Source of the DNA: Streptomyces coeruleorubidus
GTDB lineage: Bacteria > Actinomycetota > Actinomycetes > Streptomycetales > Streptomycetaceae
Reading direction: 5' to 3'
Length of the DNA: 64,000 nucleotides
Assembly: GCF_028885415.1 (NCBI RefSeq)
Contig: NZ_CP118527.1
Coordinates: 8,246,001 to 8,310,000, forward strand
Shown: piece by piece, positions 25,555 through 34,396 of the stretch
Numbering within the stretch: position 1 is the stretch's first letter
Layout: each line of letters opens with the position of its first letter
Made by a program: the position numbers and the translations under genes
The notes under the pieces: model-generated
The model's input: the letters and a program-made list of their open reading frames with translations, nothing else
Database searches by the model: none
Told to the model about the DNA's origin: nothing

Positions 25555-25893
25555 AAGTGTCGTCAATGTGCTCCACGCCACCCGGGTCGTCAAGAGGTGA
25601 AACCGGGAAAAGTACGCGGCGGTTGATGAGTGCAGGTCCTGAACGGGCTGTGTCGGCCTGGGTGTTGGGGGCCTGACGGAGAACGCGAGGACGAGCAGGA
25701 GAAGCAGCCGCAGTGCATGCTGCCACCCGGTGTGGCGTGCCGGCCACCTTGCCCACCGCTGAGGTCTTCCCGACCGCACCATCGCCGATTCCCCCGTCTC
25801 AGGCGTCGGGGAGCTCTGCGGGGTTCGACTTACGGCGGGCCGCGACGGTTGTCCCCAGGGGCCGTTGTCACACCCTCCTGCGATGATCACGGC
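25555..25893. other. Gene-poor region between GH16 and VOC genes
   Basis: About 340 bp without a convincing gene. A leftward open frame from ATG 25782 to 25552 (76 codons) has one hydrophobic stretch and a weak GGGGGAA ribosome site, but it runs over the GH16 promoter and operator and shows no family pattern. The region probably holds the GH16 promoter (left) and the VOC gene promoter (right). Confidence 0.5.
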
Positions 25894-26349
25894 ATGGACG
25901 TCACCTTGCAGCTGACCATCGACTGCGCCGACCCGGCCAAGCTCGTGACCTTCTGGACCGAGGCCCTCGGATACGTGCCCGAACCGGCCCCCGGCGGGCA
26001 CCCCACCTGGCGGGCCTACTGGGAGGACATGGGGGTGCCCGCGGAGGAACTGACCGAGGGAGTGGGGGAGACCCCCGAGTCGATCGTCGATCCGGAGGGA
26101 CGGGGGCCCCGCATCTGGTTCCAGCGGGTGCCGGAGGGCAAGACCGTCAAGAACCGCGTGCATATCGACCTCAAGGTCGGCGGCGGCCGGGGCGTTCCCC
26201 TGCCGGAGCGCACCCGGAGAGTCAGGGCGAAGGTGGACCGGCTGACCTCGGCCGGCGCGACGGTGCTGCGGGTCATGGACGAGCCGGACATGGACTACTA
26301 CGGCGTCGTGCTGCGGGACCCGGAGGACAACGAGTTCTGCGTGGCCTGA
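25894..26349 (+). CDS. VOC-superfamily (glyoxalase-like) protein
   Basis: A 151-residue protein of the glyoxalase-like 6 type common in Streptomyces. It begins LQLTIDCADPAKLVTFWTEALGY, contains GRGPRIWFQRVPEGKTVKNR, then VHIDLKVGG with a candidate metal histidine and VVLRDPEDNEFCV at the end. Start ATG 25894 is supported by conserved sequence starting there, behind a weak ribosome site. It stands alone and is convergent with the IclR gene 32 bp away. Enzymatic activity is unknown. Confidence 0.88.
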   Translation: MDVTLQLTIDCADPAKLVTFWTEALGYVPEPAPGGHPTWRAYWEDMGVPAEELTEGVGETPESIVDPEGRGPRIWFQRVPEGKTVKNRVHIDLKVGGGRGVPLPERTRRVRAKVDRLTSAGATVLRVMDEPDMDYYGVVLRDPEDNEFCVA

Positions 26350-26381
26350 GTGCCACCGACCGCTCTGCCGAACCCGCCGCT

Positions 26382-27173
26382 TCAGGTCCGTTCCGGCTGC
26401 CACCCCAGGGCCCGTGAGATCCCGCGCGCCGCCACTCGTACCGCCGGGACCAGCACCGGCACCTGGGCGTCGGCGTGCGGCACCACGATGGACACGGCGG
26501 CGGCCACCGAGCCGTCCGCCGTGCGCACCGGCGCGGCCACCGACAGGGCGTCCTCCGTGACCTGACGGTCGCTCACCGCGACGCCGGCCCGGCGCACTTC
26601 GGCGAGTGCCCGCCGCAGCCGCGCCGGGTCGGTGATCGTGTACGGCGTGAAGGACGCGAGTCCGCCCGCGCAGTACTCCTCCTGGAACTCCGGGTCCCCA
26701 TGGGCCAGCAGGGCGAGCCCGACGCCGGTGGCGTGCAGCGGCCAGCGGGCGCCGACGCGGATGTGCACGCCGACCGCCGAGCGCCCCGACAGCCACTCGA
26801 TGTAGACGACGTCCGAGCCGTCCCGCACCGCCAGCTGCACGTTCTCGTGCGTCGCCTCGTACAGGTCCTCCAGGTACGGCAGCGCGATCTGCCGCAGGGC
26901 GAGGCCGCGCGGCGCCAGTGCGGCGATCTCCCACAGCCGGAGCCCGACGTGGTAGACGCCGGACTCGTCCCGTTCCAGGGCACCCCATTCGGTGAGCGCG
27001 CCCACCAGCCGGTGGGCGGTGGTCAGGCTCAGCCCGGCCCGCCGGCTGATGTCGGTCAGGCACAGGGCCGGGTGCTCGTGGTCGAAGGCCGCGAGGACGG
27101 ACAGCAGCCGGTCGGTCGCCGTGGGCGCGCCCCCTGTGCCGGAGGAGCCGAGAACTCGGGGCAGAGCGGTCAT
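26382..27173 (-). CDS. IclR-family transcriptional regulator
   Basis: A 263-residue IclR regulator, last gene of the leftward transporter-hydrolase-iclR operon. The winged helix occupies residues 18-75 (ATDRLLSVLAAFDHEHPALC, LTDISRRAGLSLTTAHRLVG), and the effector domain follows, with VVYIEWLSGRSAVGVHIRVG and PLHATGVGLALLAHGD near 115-160. Its ATG overlaps the hydrolase stop by 4 bp. The natural target is the operon promoter near 29,920, where an inverted GTGCA/TGCAC pair flanks the -35. The ligand is probably the transported acid or ester product (inference). Confidence 0.92.
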   Translation of the reverse strand: MTALPRVLGSSGTGGAPTATDRLLSVLAAFDHEHPALCLTDISRRAGLSLTTAHRLVGALTEWGALERDESGVYHVGLRLWEIAALAPRGLALRQIALPYLEDLYEATHENVQLAVRDGSDVVYIEWLSGRSAVGVHIRVGARWPLHATGVGLALLAHGDPEFQEEYCAGGLASFTPYTITDPARLRRALAEVRRAGVAVSDRQVTEDALSVAAPVRTADGSVAAAVSIVVPHADAQVPVLVPAVRVAARGISRALGWQPERT

Positions 27174-28537
27174 GGCCGGGTGTCTCCCGGGTGGGCGAGG
27201 TCGTAGGGGCGGGGGTAGGAGGTCGGCCGGTACGGGACGTAACGGGGCTCGGCCGTCGGATCCGCCGCCGTCGCACGGGAGTTGAGGGCGCCGGGCGAGG
27301 CGTCCCAGCGGCCGGTGTCGAGGCGGTGTTCCAGGGTGTGCAGGGCGGCCAGGGTCTCGCCGGGGGTGAACGTGCAGTGGCCGGGGGCGTCGACGTAGGC
27401 CTGGCGGAACAGCGGCCCGGAGCCGGCCGCCGTGGCCGCCCGCCGGTAGGCGCTCTCCGCCTGCACCGGTATCAGCGCGTCACCGGTCGTGTGGATGTTC
27501 AGCTGGGGGTCGGCGAGCCGGCCGGAGAGCACGCTGGTGTTCCGCATCCACCGCACGGCCGGGGCATCGGCGAAGACGCGGGGTGCCCGGCCCAGGGCCG
27601 AGAGGTCGGTACGCAAGGACAGTCCCGCCTCCTTGTAGAGCTCCGTCACCTCTTTGTACAGCGGTGACCTGGCGAGCATCACCCCGTAGTCGACGCCCGT
27701 GTTCCACGACGGGTTGCCGCCCGCCCGGCTCTCGGCCTCCTGCCGCCAGCTGAACGCGGGCATCTGGATCAGGCCCCGCACGGCGGTGTACTGGTTGGCC
27801 TGCTGCGTCTGCCAGTCCGTGGGGCCCGGCTCGGTCTGCGAGGCGTCGTTGTAGCCGGGGATGTCGTGCAGGGCGGCGGCCAGGGCGATCCGCGCCCGGC
27901 CCTCGGGGGTCCGCTGCGCGGCGTCGACCTTCGTGGTGAGCGCCTTCCCGGCGGCGACCGCCTCCGCCTGGCCGGCGAAGCCGGTGAGCCGGATCCCGGA
28001 GTCCGGCGCGAGGAGCGTGCGCAGCGCGAACACCGGGTCCAGGGTGCTGTTCCAGTTGGCGACGCCGCCCTGCACCAGCCCGCACATCGACAGGGAACCG
28101 TCGAACCGGCCGGCGTGCCGCTCGGCGAGCATCGTCGTGACGAAGCCGCCGTACGAGGTGCCCCAGGCGAGCGTCCGCCGGGCCGCCCCGAACTTCTCGG
28201 TGAACAGGTCCAGCGTGGCGAGCTGGTCGGGCACCGCCTCGGTGACGGCCCAGCCGTTCGTCGCGTACGAGGAGCCGATCAGGGCGTAGCCCTCGGCCAG
28301 CAGCTTGTCCCGGGCGGCCGCACCCGGGGTGTTCTGGGCCGGGTTGGGGGCTCCGGCCGGGGTGTAGCCGTGGCTGTACAGCAGCACCGTGCCGTTCCAG
28401 GACGCGGGTACGTCCATCACGTAGGCGGCGCCGGAGGGGAGCCGGCCCTCCAGATGGGTGTCCCTGGCGGCGGCTTGCGCGGGCAGTGCGGTCGCCAGGG
28501 ACAGGCAGGCGGTCAGTAAAGCGAGGCGGATCCTCAA
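27170..28537 (-). CDS. Secreted alpha/beta hydrolase, TTG start, TTA codon 7
   Basis: A 455-residue exported serine hydrolase. The signal peptide LALLTACLSLATALPAQAAA is followed by a short spacer and an alpha/beta-hydrolase fold: VLLYSHGYTPAG as oxyanion strand, and nucleophile elbow AWGTSYGGFVTTM near residue 130 (G-T-S-Y-G-G). A late acidic residue (TTGDALIP) and histidine (DAPGHCTF) complete a plausible triad. The start is TTG overlapping the transporter stop (TTGA) behind GGAAGGGA; upstream sequence in this frame belongs to the transporter. Codon 7 (28517-28519) is TTA, so translation should depend on bldA and growth phase. The substrate may be an ester whose acid is imported by the coupled MHS transporter. 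Confidence 0.88.
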   Translation of the reverse strand: MRIRLALLTACLSLATALPAQAAARDTHLEGRLPSGAAYVMDVPASWNGTVLLYSHGYTPAGAPNPAQNTPGAAARDKLLAEGYALIGSSYATNGWAVTEAVPDQLATLDLFTEKFGAARRTLAWGTSYGGFVTTMLAERHAGRFDGSLSMCGLVQGGVANWNSTLDPVFALRTLLAPDSGIRLTGFAGQAEAVAAGKALTTKVDAAQRTPEGRARIALAAALHDIPGYNDASQTEPGPTDWQTQQANQYTAVRGLIQMPAFSWRQEAESRAGGNPSWNTGVDYGVMLARSPLYKEVTELYKEAGLSLRTDLSALGRAPRVFADAPAVRWMRNTSVLSGRLADPQLNIHTTGDALIPVQAESAYRRAATAAGSGPLFRQAYVDAPGHCTFTPGETLAALHTLEHRLDTGRWDASPGALNSRATAADPTAEPRYVPYRPTSYPRPYDLAHPGDTRP

Positions 28538-29886
28538 CGCGGGGTCCCTTCCAGGGTGGGGGTGGTCGCGGCGGGGGAGTCCAGGGCATCGGTGTGCGTC
28601 TCGCGCAGCCGCCACACGGTGACGGCGGTGATCGCCGCGCCCGCGCACAGCAGCAGCGAGACGGGCGTGCTGCCGCCCCCGTACGAGGCGAGGAGGCTGC
28701 CGGCGATCAGCGGGGAGAACCCGGCGCCGACCAGGGTGGCCGCCTGGTAGCCGAGGGAGGCGCCGGTGTAGCGGACGCGGGTGCCGAACATCTCGGTGAG
28801 CAGGGCGCCGAGCGGCCCGTACATCGTGGACTGGGCGACACCGTGACCGAGGGCGAGGGCGAGGATCAGCAGTCCGGGTGAGCCGGAGTCGACCAGCGCC
28901 AGGACGGGGAAGGCGAGCGCGGCGGAGGCGACCGCTCCGGCGAGCACGACGGGCCGGCGGCCGACCCGGTCCGACAGCGCGGACGCGGCGGGCAGCACGG
29001 CGAGGGCCACGCAGGAGGCGACGGTCACCGCGGTCAGCACCTGCGGGCGGGTGTACCCCTGGTCGACGGCGTAGGAGATCATGAAGCTGGTCAGCAGCGA
29101 CTGCGTGGTGAACGCGCCGATGCCGACGCACGCGGCCAGCAGCACGGGCTTCGGGCGGCGCAGCACCTCAAGGATCGGCGGCTTGTCCATCGGTTCCCGC
29201 TTGACCTGGGCGAACAGCGGGCTCTCGGCGACCTTGAGGCGCACGAACAGCCCGACGGCCAGCAGCACGATGCTCAGCAGGAACGGCACCCGCCAGCCCC
29301 AGGAGCGGAACTCGTCGTCGGGCAGGCCGGCGACGATGGTGACCACACCGGCCGACAGCACGGAACCGAGCGGGGCGCCGAGCTGGGTGAAGCTGGACCA
29401 CAGGCCGCGCCGGGAACCCTGCGTGTGCTCGGCGTGCTCGACGACCATCAGCATCGCGCCGCCCCACTCGCCGCCGATCGCGATGCCCTGCACCACACGC
29501 AGGGCGACCAGCAGGACCGGTGCCCAGATGCCGATCGCGTCGTACGTCGGCAGCAGGCCGATGAGGAAGCTGCCGCAGCCCATCAGGACCATGGTCAGCA
29601 GCATCATCGACTTGCGGCCGATCCGGTCGCCGAAGTGGCCGAAGACGATGCCGCCGAGCGGGCGGGCGAGATAGCCCGCGGCGAAGGTGCCGAACGCCGC
29701 GATGGTGCCGACCGCCGGGTCGGCCTGGGGGAAGAACAGCTCGCCGAAGACGAGCGCGGCGACCGTGCCGTAGACGAGGAAGTCGTAGAACTCGACGGCC
29801 GTACCGAGCAGGCCGGAGACGGCCACGCGGCGCAACTGGCGGGAATCGGGGGCGGGTTGAGCGGCGGAGGAGGGGGATGGCTGCAC
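28534..29886 (-). CDS. MFS transporter of the MHS type
   Basis: A 450-residue 12-helix metabolite:H+ symporter, first gene of an operon with a secreted hydrolase and IclR regulator. Signatures: VEFYDFLVYGTVAAL in helix 1, RPLGGIVFGHFGDRIGRKS in loop 2-3, GGEWGGAMLMVVEHA in helix 5, and SDRVGRRPVVLAG in the mirrored loop. GTG 29886 follows AGGGAG. Substrates of this subfamily are carboxylic acids and zwitterions. A consensus promoter lies 37-65 bp upstream. Confidence 0.9.
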   Translation of the reverse strand: MQPSPSSAAQPAPDSRQLRRVAVSGLLGTAVEFYDFLVYGTVAALVFGELFFPQADPAVGTIAAFGTFAAGYLARPLGGIVFGHFGDRIGRKSMMLLTMVLMGCGSFLIGLLPTYDAIGIWAPVLLVALRVVQGIAIGGEWGGAMLMVVEHAEHTQGSRRGLWSSFTQLGAPLGSVLSAGVVTIVAGLPDDEFRSWGWRVPFLLSIVLLAVGLFVRLKVAESPLFAQVKREPMDKPPILEVLRRPKPVLLAACVGIGAFTTQSLLTSFMISYAVDQGYTRPQVLTAVTVASCVALAVLPAASALSDRVGRRPVVLAGAVASAALAFPVLALVDSGSPGLLILALALGHGVAQSTMYGPLGALLTEMFGTRVRYTGASLGYQAATLVGAGFSPLIAGSLLASYGGGSTPVSLLLCAGAAITAVTVWRLRETHTDALDSPAATTPTLEGTPR

Positions 29887-29922
29887 GGGAGCTCCCTGGG
29901 GACGGGTCTCGGTTAGCCGGTG

Positions 29923-29951
29923 AAGTTATGCATCCCTCGTGCAGCCGTCAA
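29923..29951 (-). promoter_or_regulatory. Consensus promoter for MHS transporter-hydrolase-iclR operon
   Basis: On the minus strand, -35 TTGACG (29951-29946) and -10 TAACTT (29928-29923) are separated by exactly 17 bp. An inverted pair GTGCA (29939-29943)/TGCAC (29957-29961) brackets the -35 and could be an IclR operator. Confidence 0.7.
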
Positions 29952-29965
29952 TCATTTGCACAACA

Positions 29966-30391
29966 TCAGTTCAGTCCGTCCTCGGCGATCCGCAGCAGCA
30001 GCGCGTGCAGCGCCTCGCGCTCGGCGGGGTCCAGCGGGCCCAGGAGCTCGTTCGTCACCCGCTGGCCGGCCTCGTCGGTGTCGCGCAGGAACGCGCGGCC
30101 GCTCTCGGTCAGCACGACGATCCGGCTGCGGCGGTCGTCGGGGGAGGGGCGGCGCTCGGCGAAGCCCTGCTTCTCCAGGTCGTCGACGAGGCCGACGATC
30201 GCGCTCGGGTCGTAGCCGAGCCGGGTGCTCAGCTCGCGCTGGAGGGTGCCCTCGGAGGTGGCGAGGAAGCGCAGCACCGCGTAGTGGCGCAGGCGCAGGC
30301 CCGACTCCTGGAGGCAGGCGTTGAACAGCTGCCCCGAGCGCAGGCCCAGGCGGTACAGCAGGTAGCCCGTGTCGGCGTGCAGAGCGCGCAT
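29966..30391 (-). CDS. MarR-family transcriptional regulator (start uncertain)
   Basis: A MarR-type dimeric winged-helix regulator. From ATG 30391 it is 141 residues with dimerisation helix TGYLLYRLGLRSGQLFNACL, recognition helix YDPSAIVGLVDDLEKQGFAE and wing PSPDDRRSRIVVLT. The frame extends upstream to TTG 30517, which lies almost inside the operator, and a strong AGGGAG (30457-30452) stands 6 nt before an in-frame ATC (30445-30443), which would be a non-standard start. I give the ATG form as the minimum protein containing the whole fold. It is divergent from the SDR-CoA ligase operon, whose -35 is covered by a TTGACGTCAA palindrome, so it probably represses that operon. Confidence 0.85.
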   Translation of the reverse strand: MRALHADTGYLLYRLGLRSGQLFNACLQESGLRLRHYAVLRFLATSEGTLQRELSTRLGYDPSAIVGLVDDLEKQGFAERRPSPDDRRSRIVVLTESGRAFLRDTDEAGQRVTNELLGPLDPAEREALHALLLRIAEDGLN

Positions 30392-30520
30392 CCACGGCTC
30401 GTGCGCGTCGATGGGGGCTGGGTTCTTGACGTGCTGGCGGCTGATGGCGGGCTCCCTGGTCGTGCGGCGGTCTGGCGGTGCTGGGCACAGTCTTGCGCAC
30501 CCCAGGGTCGGCAACAACTA

Positions 30521-30549
30521 TTGACGTCAACAATTATTGCTCTTAGCTT
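30521..30549 (+). promoter_or_regulatory. Promoter and MarR-type operator for the SDR-CoA ligase operon
   Basis: TTGACGTCAA (30521-30530) is a perfect 10-bp palindrome and overlaps a -35 TTGACG; a -10-like TAGCTT lies at 30544-30549 with a 17-bp spacer. Occupation of the palindrome by the divergent MarR protein would block this promoter. Assignment is from position and consensus. Confidence 0.7.
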
Positions 30550-30617
30550 CGATCTCGAAGCCGCGCCGCATCTCCTGGATGCGCACCACCCGCATCACCA
30601 TGTGAAGGGACCCGCCC

Positions 30618-31535
30618 GTGCCCAGCATCGATCTCACCGGCAAGGCCGCCGTCGTCACCGGAAGCGGCCGGGGCCTCGGCCTCGCCTATGCCCACGCCCT
30701 GGCCGCCCACGGCGCGTCCGTGGTCGTCAACGACGTCGACGAGGCGGTGGCCGAGGCGGCCGTGAAGTCCATCACCGAGGCGGGCGGCAAGGCCGTGGCG
30801 GAGGTGGTCCCGGTCGGTACGACCGAGGCGGCGGACCGGCTGGTCGCCCGCGCGGTCGAGGAGTTCGGCCGGCTGGACGTCCTCGTCACCAACGCGGGCA
30901 TCCTCCGCGACAAGGTGCTGTGGAAGATGACCGACGAGGACTTCGACGCGGTGATCACCACGCACCTCAAGGGCACCTTCACCTGCGCCCGCGCCGCCGC
31001 CGTCCGGATGCGCGAACAGGGCGAGGGCGGCTCGCTGATCCTGGTCGGCTCCCCGGCCGGCCAGCGCGGCAACTTCGGCCAGACGAACTACGCCGCCGCC
31101 AAGGCCGGCATCGCGGCGATGGCCCGCACCTGGTCCATGGAGCTGGGCCGCGCGAACATCACCGTCAACGCGATCGTGCCGGTCGCCGCGACCGCGATGA
31201 CCGAGACGATCCCGGCCTTCGCCCCGTACATCGAGGCCATGCGCGGCGGCGAGCCGCTGCCGGACTTCCTGCGCAAGGGCGAGGGCTTCGGCACCCCCGA
31301 GGACTGCGCCGCCCTGGTCCCGTTCCTGGCCTCCGAGGCCGCGCGCGGCGTGACCGGTCAGTGCATCGGCATCGGCGGCGACAAGGTGGCACTCTGGTCG
31401 CATCCGCAGGAGATCAGGGCGGCGTACGCCGACGGCGGCTGGACCCCCGGCACCCTGGCGGACGCCTGGCCCACCTCGGTCGGTGCCGAGCTCCAGTCGG
31501 TCGGCATCCCGGCGCCGAAGTTCCCGGAGGCGTGA
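30618..31535 (+). CDS. SDR-family dehydrogenase/reductase
   Basis: A 305-residue short-chain dehydrogenase of the type found in peroxisomal multifunctional-enzyme-like 3-hydroxyacyl-CoA dehydrogenases. Cofactor loop VVTGSGRGLGLAYAHALA, NAG motif VLVTNAGILRD, catalytic serine in LVGSPAGQRG and YxxxK in NYAAAKAGIAAM are all present. The C-terminal 60 residues (GGDKVALWSHPQEI) extend beyond the classic 250-residue length. GTG 30618 follows GAAGGGA. It starts an operon with amidohydrolase, acyl-CoA ligase and MaoC, consistent with oxidation of a hydroxyacyl-CoA made by the MaoC hydratase. Confidence 0.9.
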   Translation: MPSIDLTGKAAVVTGSGRGLGLAYAHALAAHGASVVVNDVDEAVAEAAVKSITEAGGKAVAEVVPVGTTEAADRLVARAVEEFGRLDVLVTNAGILRDKVLWKMTDEDFDAVITTHLKGTFTCARAAAVRMREQGEGGSLILVGSPAGQRGNFGQTNYAAAKAGIAAMARTWSMELGRANITVNAIVPVAATAMTETIPAFAPYIEAMRGGEPLPDFLRKGEGFGTPEDCAALVPFLASEAARGVTGQCIGIGGDKVALWSHPQEIRAAYADGGWTPGTLADAWPTSVGAELQSVGIPAPKFPEA

Positions 31536-32410
31536 TGGACCTGAACGACCTCGTCGCGATCGACGTCCACACCCACGCGGAGGTCTCCTCCAAGGGCCAC
31601 TCCTCCCTGGACGACGACCTGCACGACGCCTCCTCGGCCTACTTCAAGGTCGAGGGCAAGCGGAAGCCGACCCTGGAGGAGACCGCCGCCTACTACCGCG
31701 AGCGGAAGATGGCCGCCGTGATCTTCACGGTGGACGCCGAGTCCGCCACCGGCACGGCGCCCGTCCCCAACGAGGAGGTCGCCGAGGCCGCCGCCGCCAA
31801 CGCCGACGTCCTCATCCCCTTCGCCTCCATCGACCCCTTCCGCGGGAAGGCCGGCGTGAAGCAGGCCCGGCGCCTGGTGGAGGAGTACGGGGTGAAGGGC
31901 TTCAAGTTCCACCCCAGCATCCAGGGCTTCTTCCCCAACGACCGGTCGGTGGCGTACGACCTGTACGAGGTGATCGAGGAGACCGGCACGATCGCCCTGT
32001 TCCACACCGGCCAGACCGGCATCGGCGCCGGCGTGCCCGGCGGGGGCGGCATCAGGCTCAAGTACTCCAACCCGCTGCACGTGGACGACGTCGCCGCCGA
32101 CTTCCCGCACCTGAAGATCATCCTGGCCCACCCGTCGTTCCCCTGGCAGGACGAGGCCCTGGCCGTCGCCACGCACAAGCCGGGCGTGCACATCGACCTG
32201 TCCGGCTGGTCGCCGAAGTACTTCCCGCCGCAGCTCGTGCAGTACGCGAACACACTGCTGAAGGACAAGGTCCTCTTCGGCTCCGACTTCCCCGTCCTCA
32301 CCCCCGACCGCTGGCTCGCCGACTTCGACAAGCTGACGATCAAGGAAGAGGTCCGGCCGAAGATCCTCAAGGAGAACGCCGCCCGCCTGCTCGGGCTGAC
32401 GAAACCGTAA
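31535..32410 (+). CDS. Amidohydrolase family 2 protein
   Basis: A 291-residue metal-dependent hydrolase or decarboxylase of the Amidohydro_2 group. The first metal motif is IDVHTHAEVSS at residues 9-19, a second histidine is in GFKFHPSIQGFFPND, another in ALFHTGQTGIG and LAHPSFPW, and the late aspartate in LFGSDFPVLTPDRW. Relatives include gamma-resorcylate decarboxylase and oxalomesaconate hydratase; the TIM-barrel fold is confident, the reaction is not. ATG 31535 overlaps the SDR stop by one base. Context suggests ring- or chain-cleavage in a CoA-linked degradation route. Confidence 0.87.
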   Translation: MDLNDLVAIDVHTHAEVSSKGHSSLDDDLHDASSAYFKVEGKRKPTLEETAAYYRERKMAAVIFTVDAESATGTAPVPNEEVAEAAAANADVLIPFASIDPFRGKAGVKQARRLVEEYGVKGFKFHPSIQGFFPNDRSVAYDLYEVIEETGTIALFHTGQTGIGAGVPGGGGIRLKYSNPLHVDDVAADFPHLKIILAHPSFPWQDEALAVATHKPGVHIDLSGWSPKYFPPQLVQYANTLLKDKVLFGSDFPVLTPDRWLADFDKLTIKEEVRPKILKENAARLLGLTKP

Positions 32411-32420
32411 GGGGCGTGAC

Positions 32421-33929
32421 ATGCGCAACGAGGGACTGGGGTCGTGGCCCGCACGCCGGGCCCGCAAGACCCCGCACCGCACCGCCCTGATCCACGGCGA
32501 CACCACCCGCACCTACGCCGGCCTGTACGACCGCACCACCCGCCTCGCCCACGCCCTGCGCGAGCGGGGCGTCCGCCGCGGCGACCGCGTCGCCTACCTC
32601 GGCCCGAACCACCCCTCCTACCTGGAGACGATGTTCGCGGCCGGCACGCTCGGCGCGGTCTTCGTCCCCCTCAACATCCGGCTGGCCGGCCCGGAGATCG
32701 CCTACCAGCTCGCCGACTCCGGCGCCAAGGCCCTCGTCTACGGCCCCTCGCACGCCGGTCTGGTCGCGGGACTGCCGGGCAGCACGGACGTCCGTACGTA
32801 CGTCGAGGTGGGCGCCGAGTACGAGGAGGCGCTGGCCTCGGCCTCCCAGGAGCCCATCGACACGCCGGTCGCCCCGGACGACACCTGCATCATCATGTAC
32901 ACCTCGGGGACGACCGGCCGCCCCAAGGGCGCGATGCTCACCCACGGCAACCTCACCTGGAACGCGATCAACGTCCTCGTCGACCACGACCTGCTCGCCG
33001 ACGAACGCGCCCTGGTCTCCGCCCCGCTGTTCCACACCGCAGGCCTGAACATGCTGACGCTCCCGGTCCTGCTGAAGGGCGGCACCTGCGTCCTGGTCGA
33101 GGCCTTCGACCCGAACGCCACCTTCGACCTGATCGAACGGCACCGGATCACCTTCATGTTCGGCGTGCCCACCATGTTCGACCAGGTGGCCCGGCACCCG
33201 CGCTGGCCGGACGCCGACCTGTCGTCGCTGCGCATCCTGACCTGCGGCGGCTCCCCGGTGCCCACCCCGCTGATCGCGGCGTACCAGAGGCGCGGCCTGA
33301 CCTTCCTCCAGGGCTACGGCATGACCGAGGCGGCCCCAGGCACGTTGTTCCTGGACGCCGAGCACGCCGTCAGCAAGGCGGGGTCGGCGGGCGTGCCGCA
33401 CTTCTTCAGCGACGTACGCGTCGTACGGCCCGACCTCGCGCCGGTCGAGGTCGGCGAGGTGGGCGAGGTCGTGGTGCGCGGGCCGCACGTCATGCCCGGC
33501 TACTGGGGGCTGCCCGAGGAGACGGCCGCGTCCTTCGCGGACGGCTGGTTCCGCAGCGGCGACGCCGCCCAGGTCGACGAGGACGGCTACGTCTACATCG
33601 TCGACCGCCTCAAGGACATGATCATCTCCGGCGGCGAGAACATCTACCCCGCCGAGATCGAGGACCAGATCCTCGCCCACCCGGACATCGTCGAGTGCGC
33701 GGTGATCGGGGTGCCGGACGACAAGTGGGGCGAGGTGCCCCGCGCGGTCGTCGTGCCCCGCGAGGGCGCCGCACTCGACCCCGACGAGGTGCTGGCGTCG
33801 CTCGCCGGCCGCCTCGCCAAGTACAAGATCCCGAAGTCGGTCGTGGTGGCGGACGAGCTGCCTCGCACCGCCTCCGGGAAGCTCCTCAAATCCCGTGTGC
33901 GCAAGCGCTACGGCACCGACTCCCAGTGA
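32421..33929 (+). CDS. Acyl-CoA ligase (AMP-forming)
   Basis: A 502-residue adenylate-forming ligase that activates a carboxylic acid to its CoA thioester. Phosphate-binding motif IIMYTSGTTGRPKGAMLTHG near residues 154-173, GYGMTEAAPG near 295, DGWFRSGDAAQVDEDGY near 375, and the C-terminal lysine loop LPRTASGKLLKSRVRKRY near 480. Residues all appear intact. It is 10 bp after the amidohydrolase and 11 bp before maoC. Length and GYGMTE pattern fit medium/long-chain or aromatic acid ligases; substrate is not known. Confidence 0.93.
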   Translation: MRNEGLGSWPARRARKTPHRTALIHGDTTRTYAGLYDRTTRLAHALRERGVRRGDRVAYLGPNHPSYLETMFAAGTLGAVFVPLNIRLAGPEIAYQLADSGAKALVYGPSHAGLVAGLPGSTDVRTYVEVGAEYEEALASASQEPIDTPVAPDDTCIIMYTSGTTGRPKGAMLTHGNLTWNAINVLVDHDLLADERALVSAPLFHTAGLNMLTLPVLLKGGTCVLVEAFDPNATFDLIERHRITFMFGVPTMFDQVARHPRWPDADLSSLRILTCGGSPVPTPLIAAYQRRGLTFLQGYGMTEAAPGTLFLDAEHAVSKAGSAGVPHFFSDVRVVRPDLAPVEVGEVGEVVVRGPHVMPGYWGLPEETAASFADGWFRSGDAAQVDEDGYVYIVDRLKDMIISGGENIYPAEIEDQILAHPDIVECAVIGVPDDKWGEVPRAVVVPREGAALDPDEVLASLAGRLAKYKIPKSVVVADELPRTASGKLLKSRVRKRYGTDSQ

Positions 33930-33940
33930 AGGACGGCTCC

Positions 33941-34396
33941 ATGAGCATCACCGTCAACGGCCTCGACGAACTGAAGAAGCTCGCGGGCAGCGACCTCGGC
34001 ACCAGCGAGTGGATCGAGGTCACGCAGGAGCGGATCGACACCTTCGCCGACGCGACCGGGGACCACCAGTGGATCCACGTGGATCCCGAGAAGGCCAAGG
34101 AGGGTCCCTTCGGTGCCCCCATCGCGCACGGCTACCTCACGCTCTCCCTCTTCATCCCGCTGTTCACCGAGCTGCTGGACGTCCAGGGCGTGACGACGAA
34201 GGTCAACTACGGCCTCAACAAGGTGCGTTTCCCCTCCCCGGTGAAGGTGGGCTCCCGCATCCGGCTGACGGCGAAGCTCGCCGAGGTCGAGGAGGTGCCG
34301 GGCGGTGTACAGATCACGGTCGACGGCGCCATCGAGATCGAGGGCGGCGCCAAGCCGGCCGCGGTGCTCCAGAGCCTGTCGCGGTTCTACGCCTGA
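33941..34396 (+). CDS. MaoC-family enoyl-CoA hydratase/dehydratase
   Basis: A 151-residue hot-dog-fold hydratase. The catalytic aspartate and histidine of the hydratase-2 motif are in TGDHQWIHVDPEKAKEGPFG and the conserved APIAHGYLTLSLFIPL follows. It would hydrate an enoyl-CoA produced from the ligase product, giving the substrate of the SDR dehydrogenase. The ATG follows GAAGGACGG. Its last 10 bp overlap the convergent PaaX gene. Confidence 0.93.
   Translation: MSITVNGLDELKKLAGSDLGTSEWIEVTQERIDTFADATGDHQWIHVDPEKAKEGPFGAPIAHGYLTLSLFIPLFTELLDVQGVTTKVNYGLNKVRFPSPVKVGSRIRLTAKLAEVEEVPGGVQITVDGAIEIEGGAKPAAVLQSLSRFYA

Noticed and set aside
25552..25782. A 76-codon leftward frame with one hydrophobic segment upstream of GH16
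   Set aside because: It overlaps the GH16 operator and promoter, and its only support is a weak ribosome site; composition alone explains the frame.
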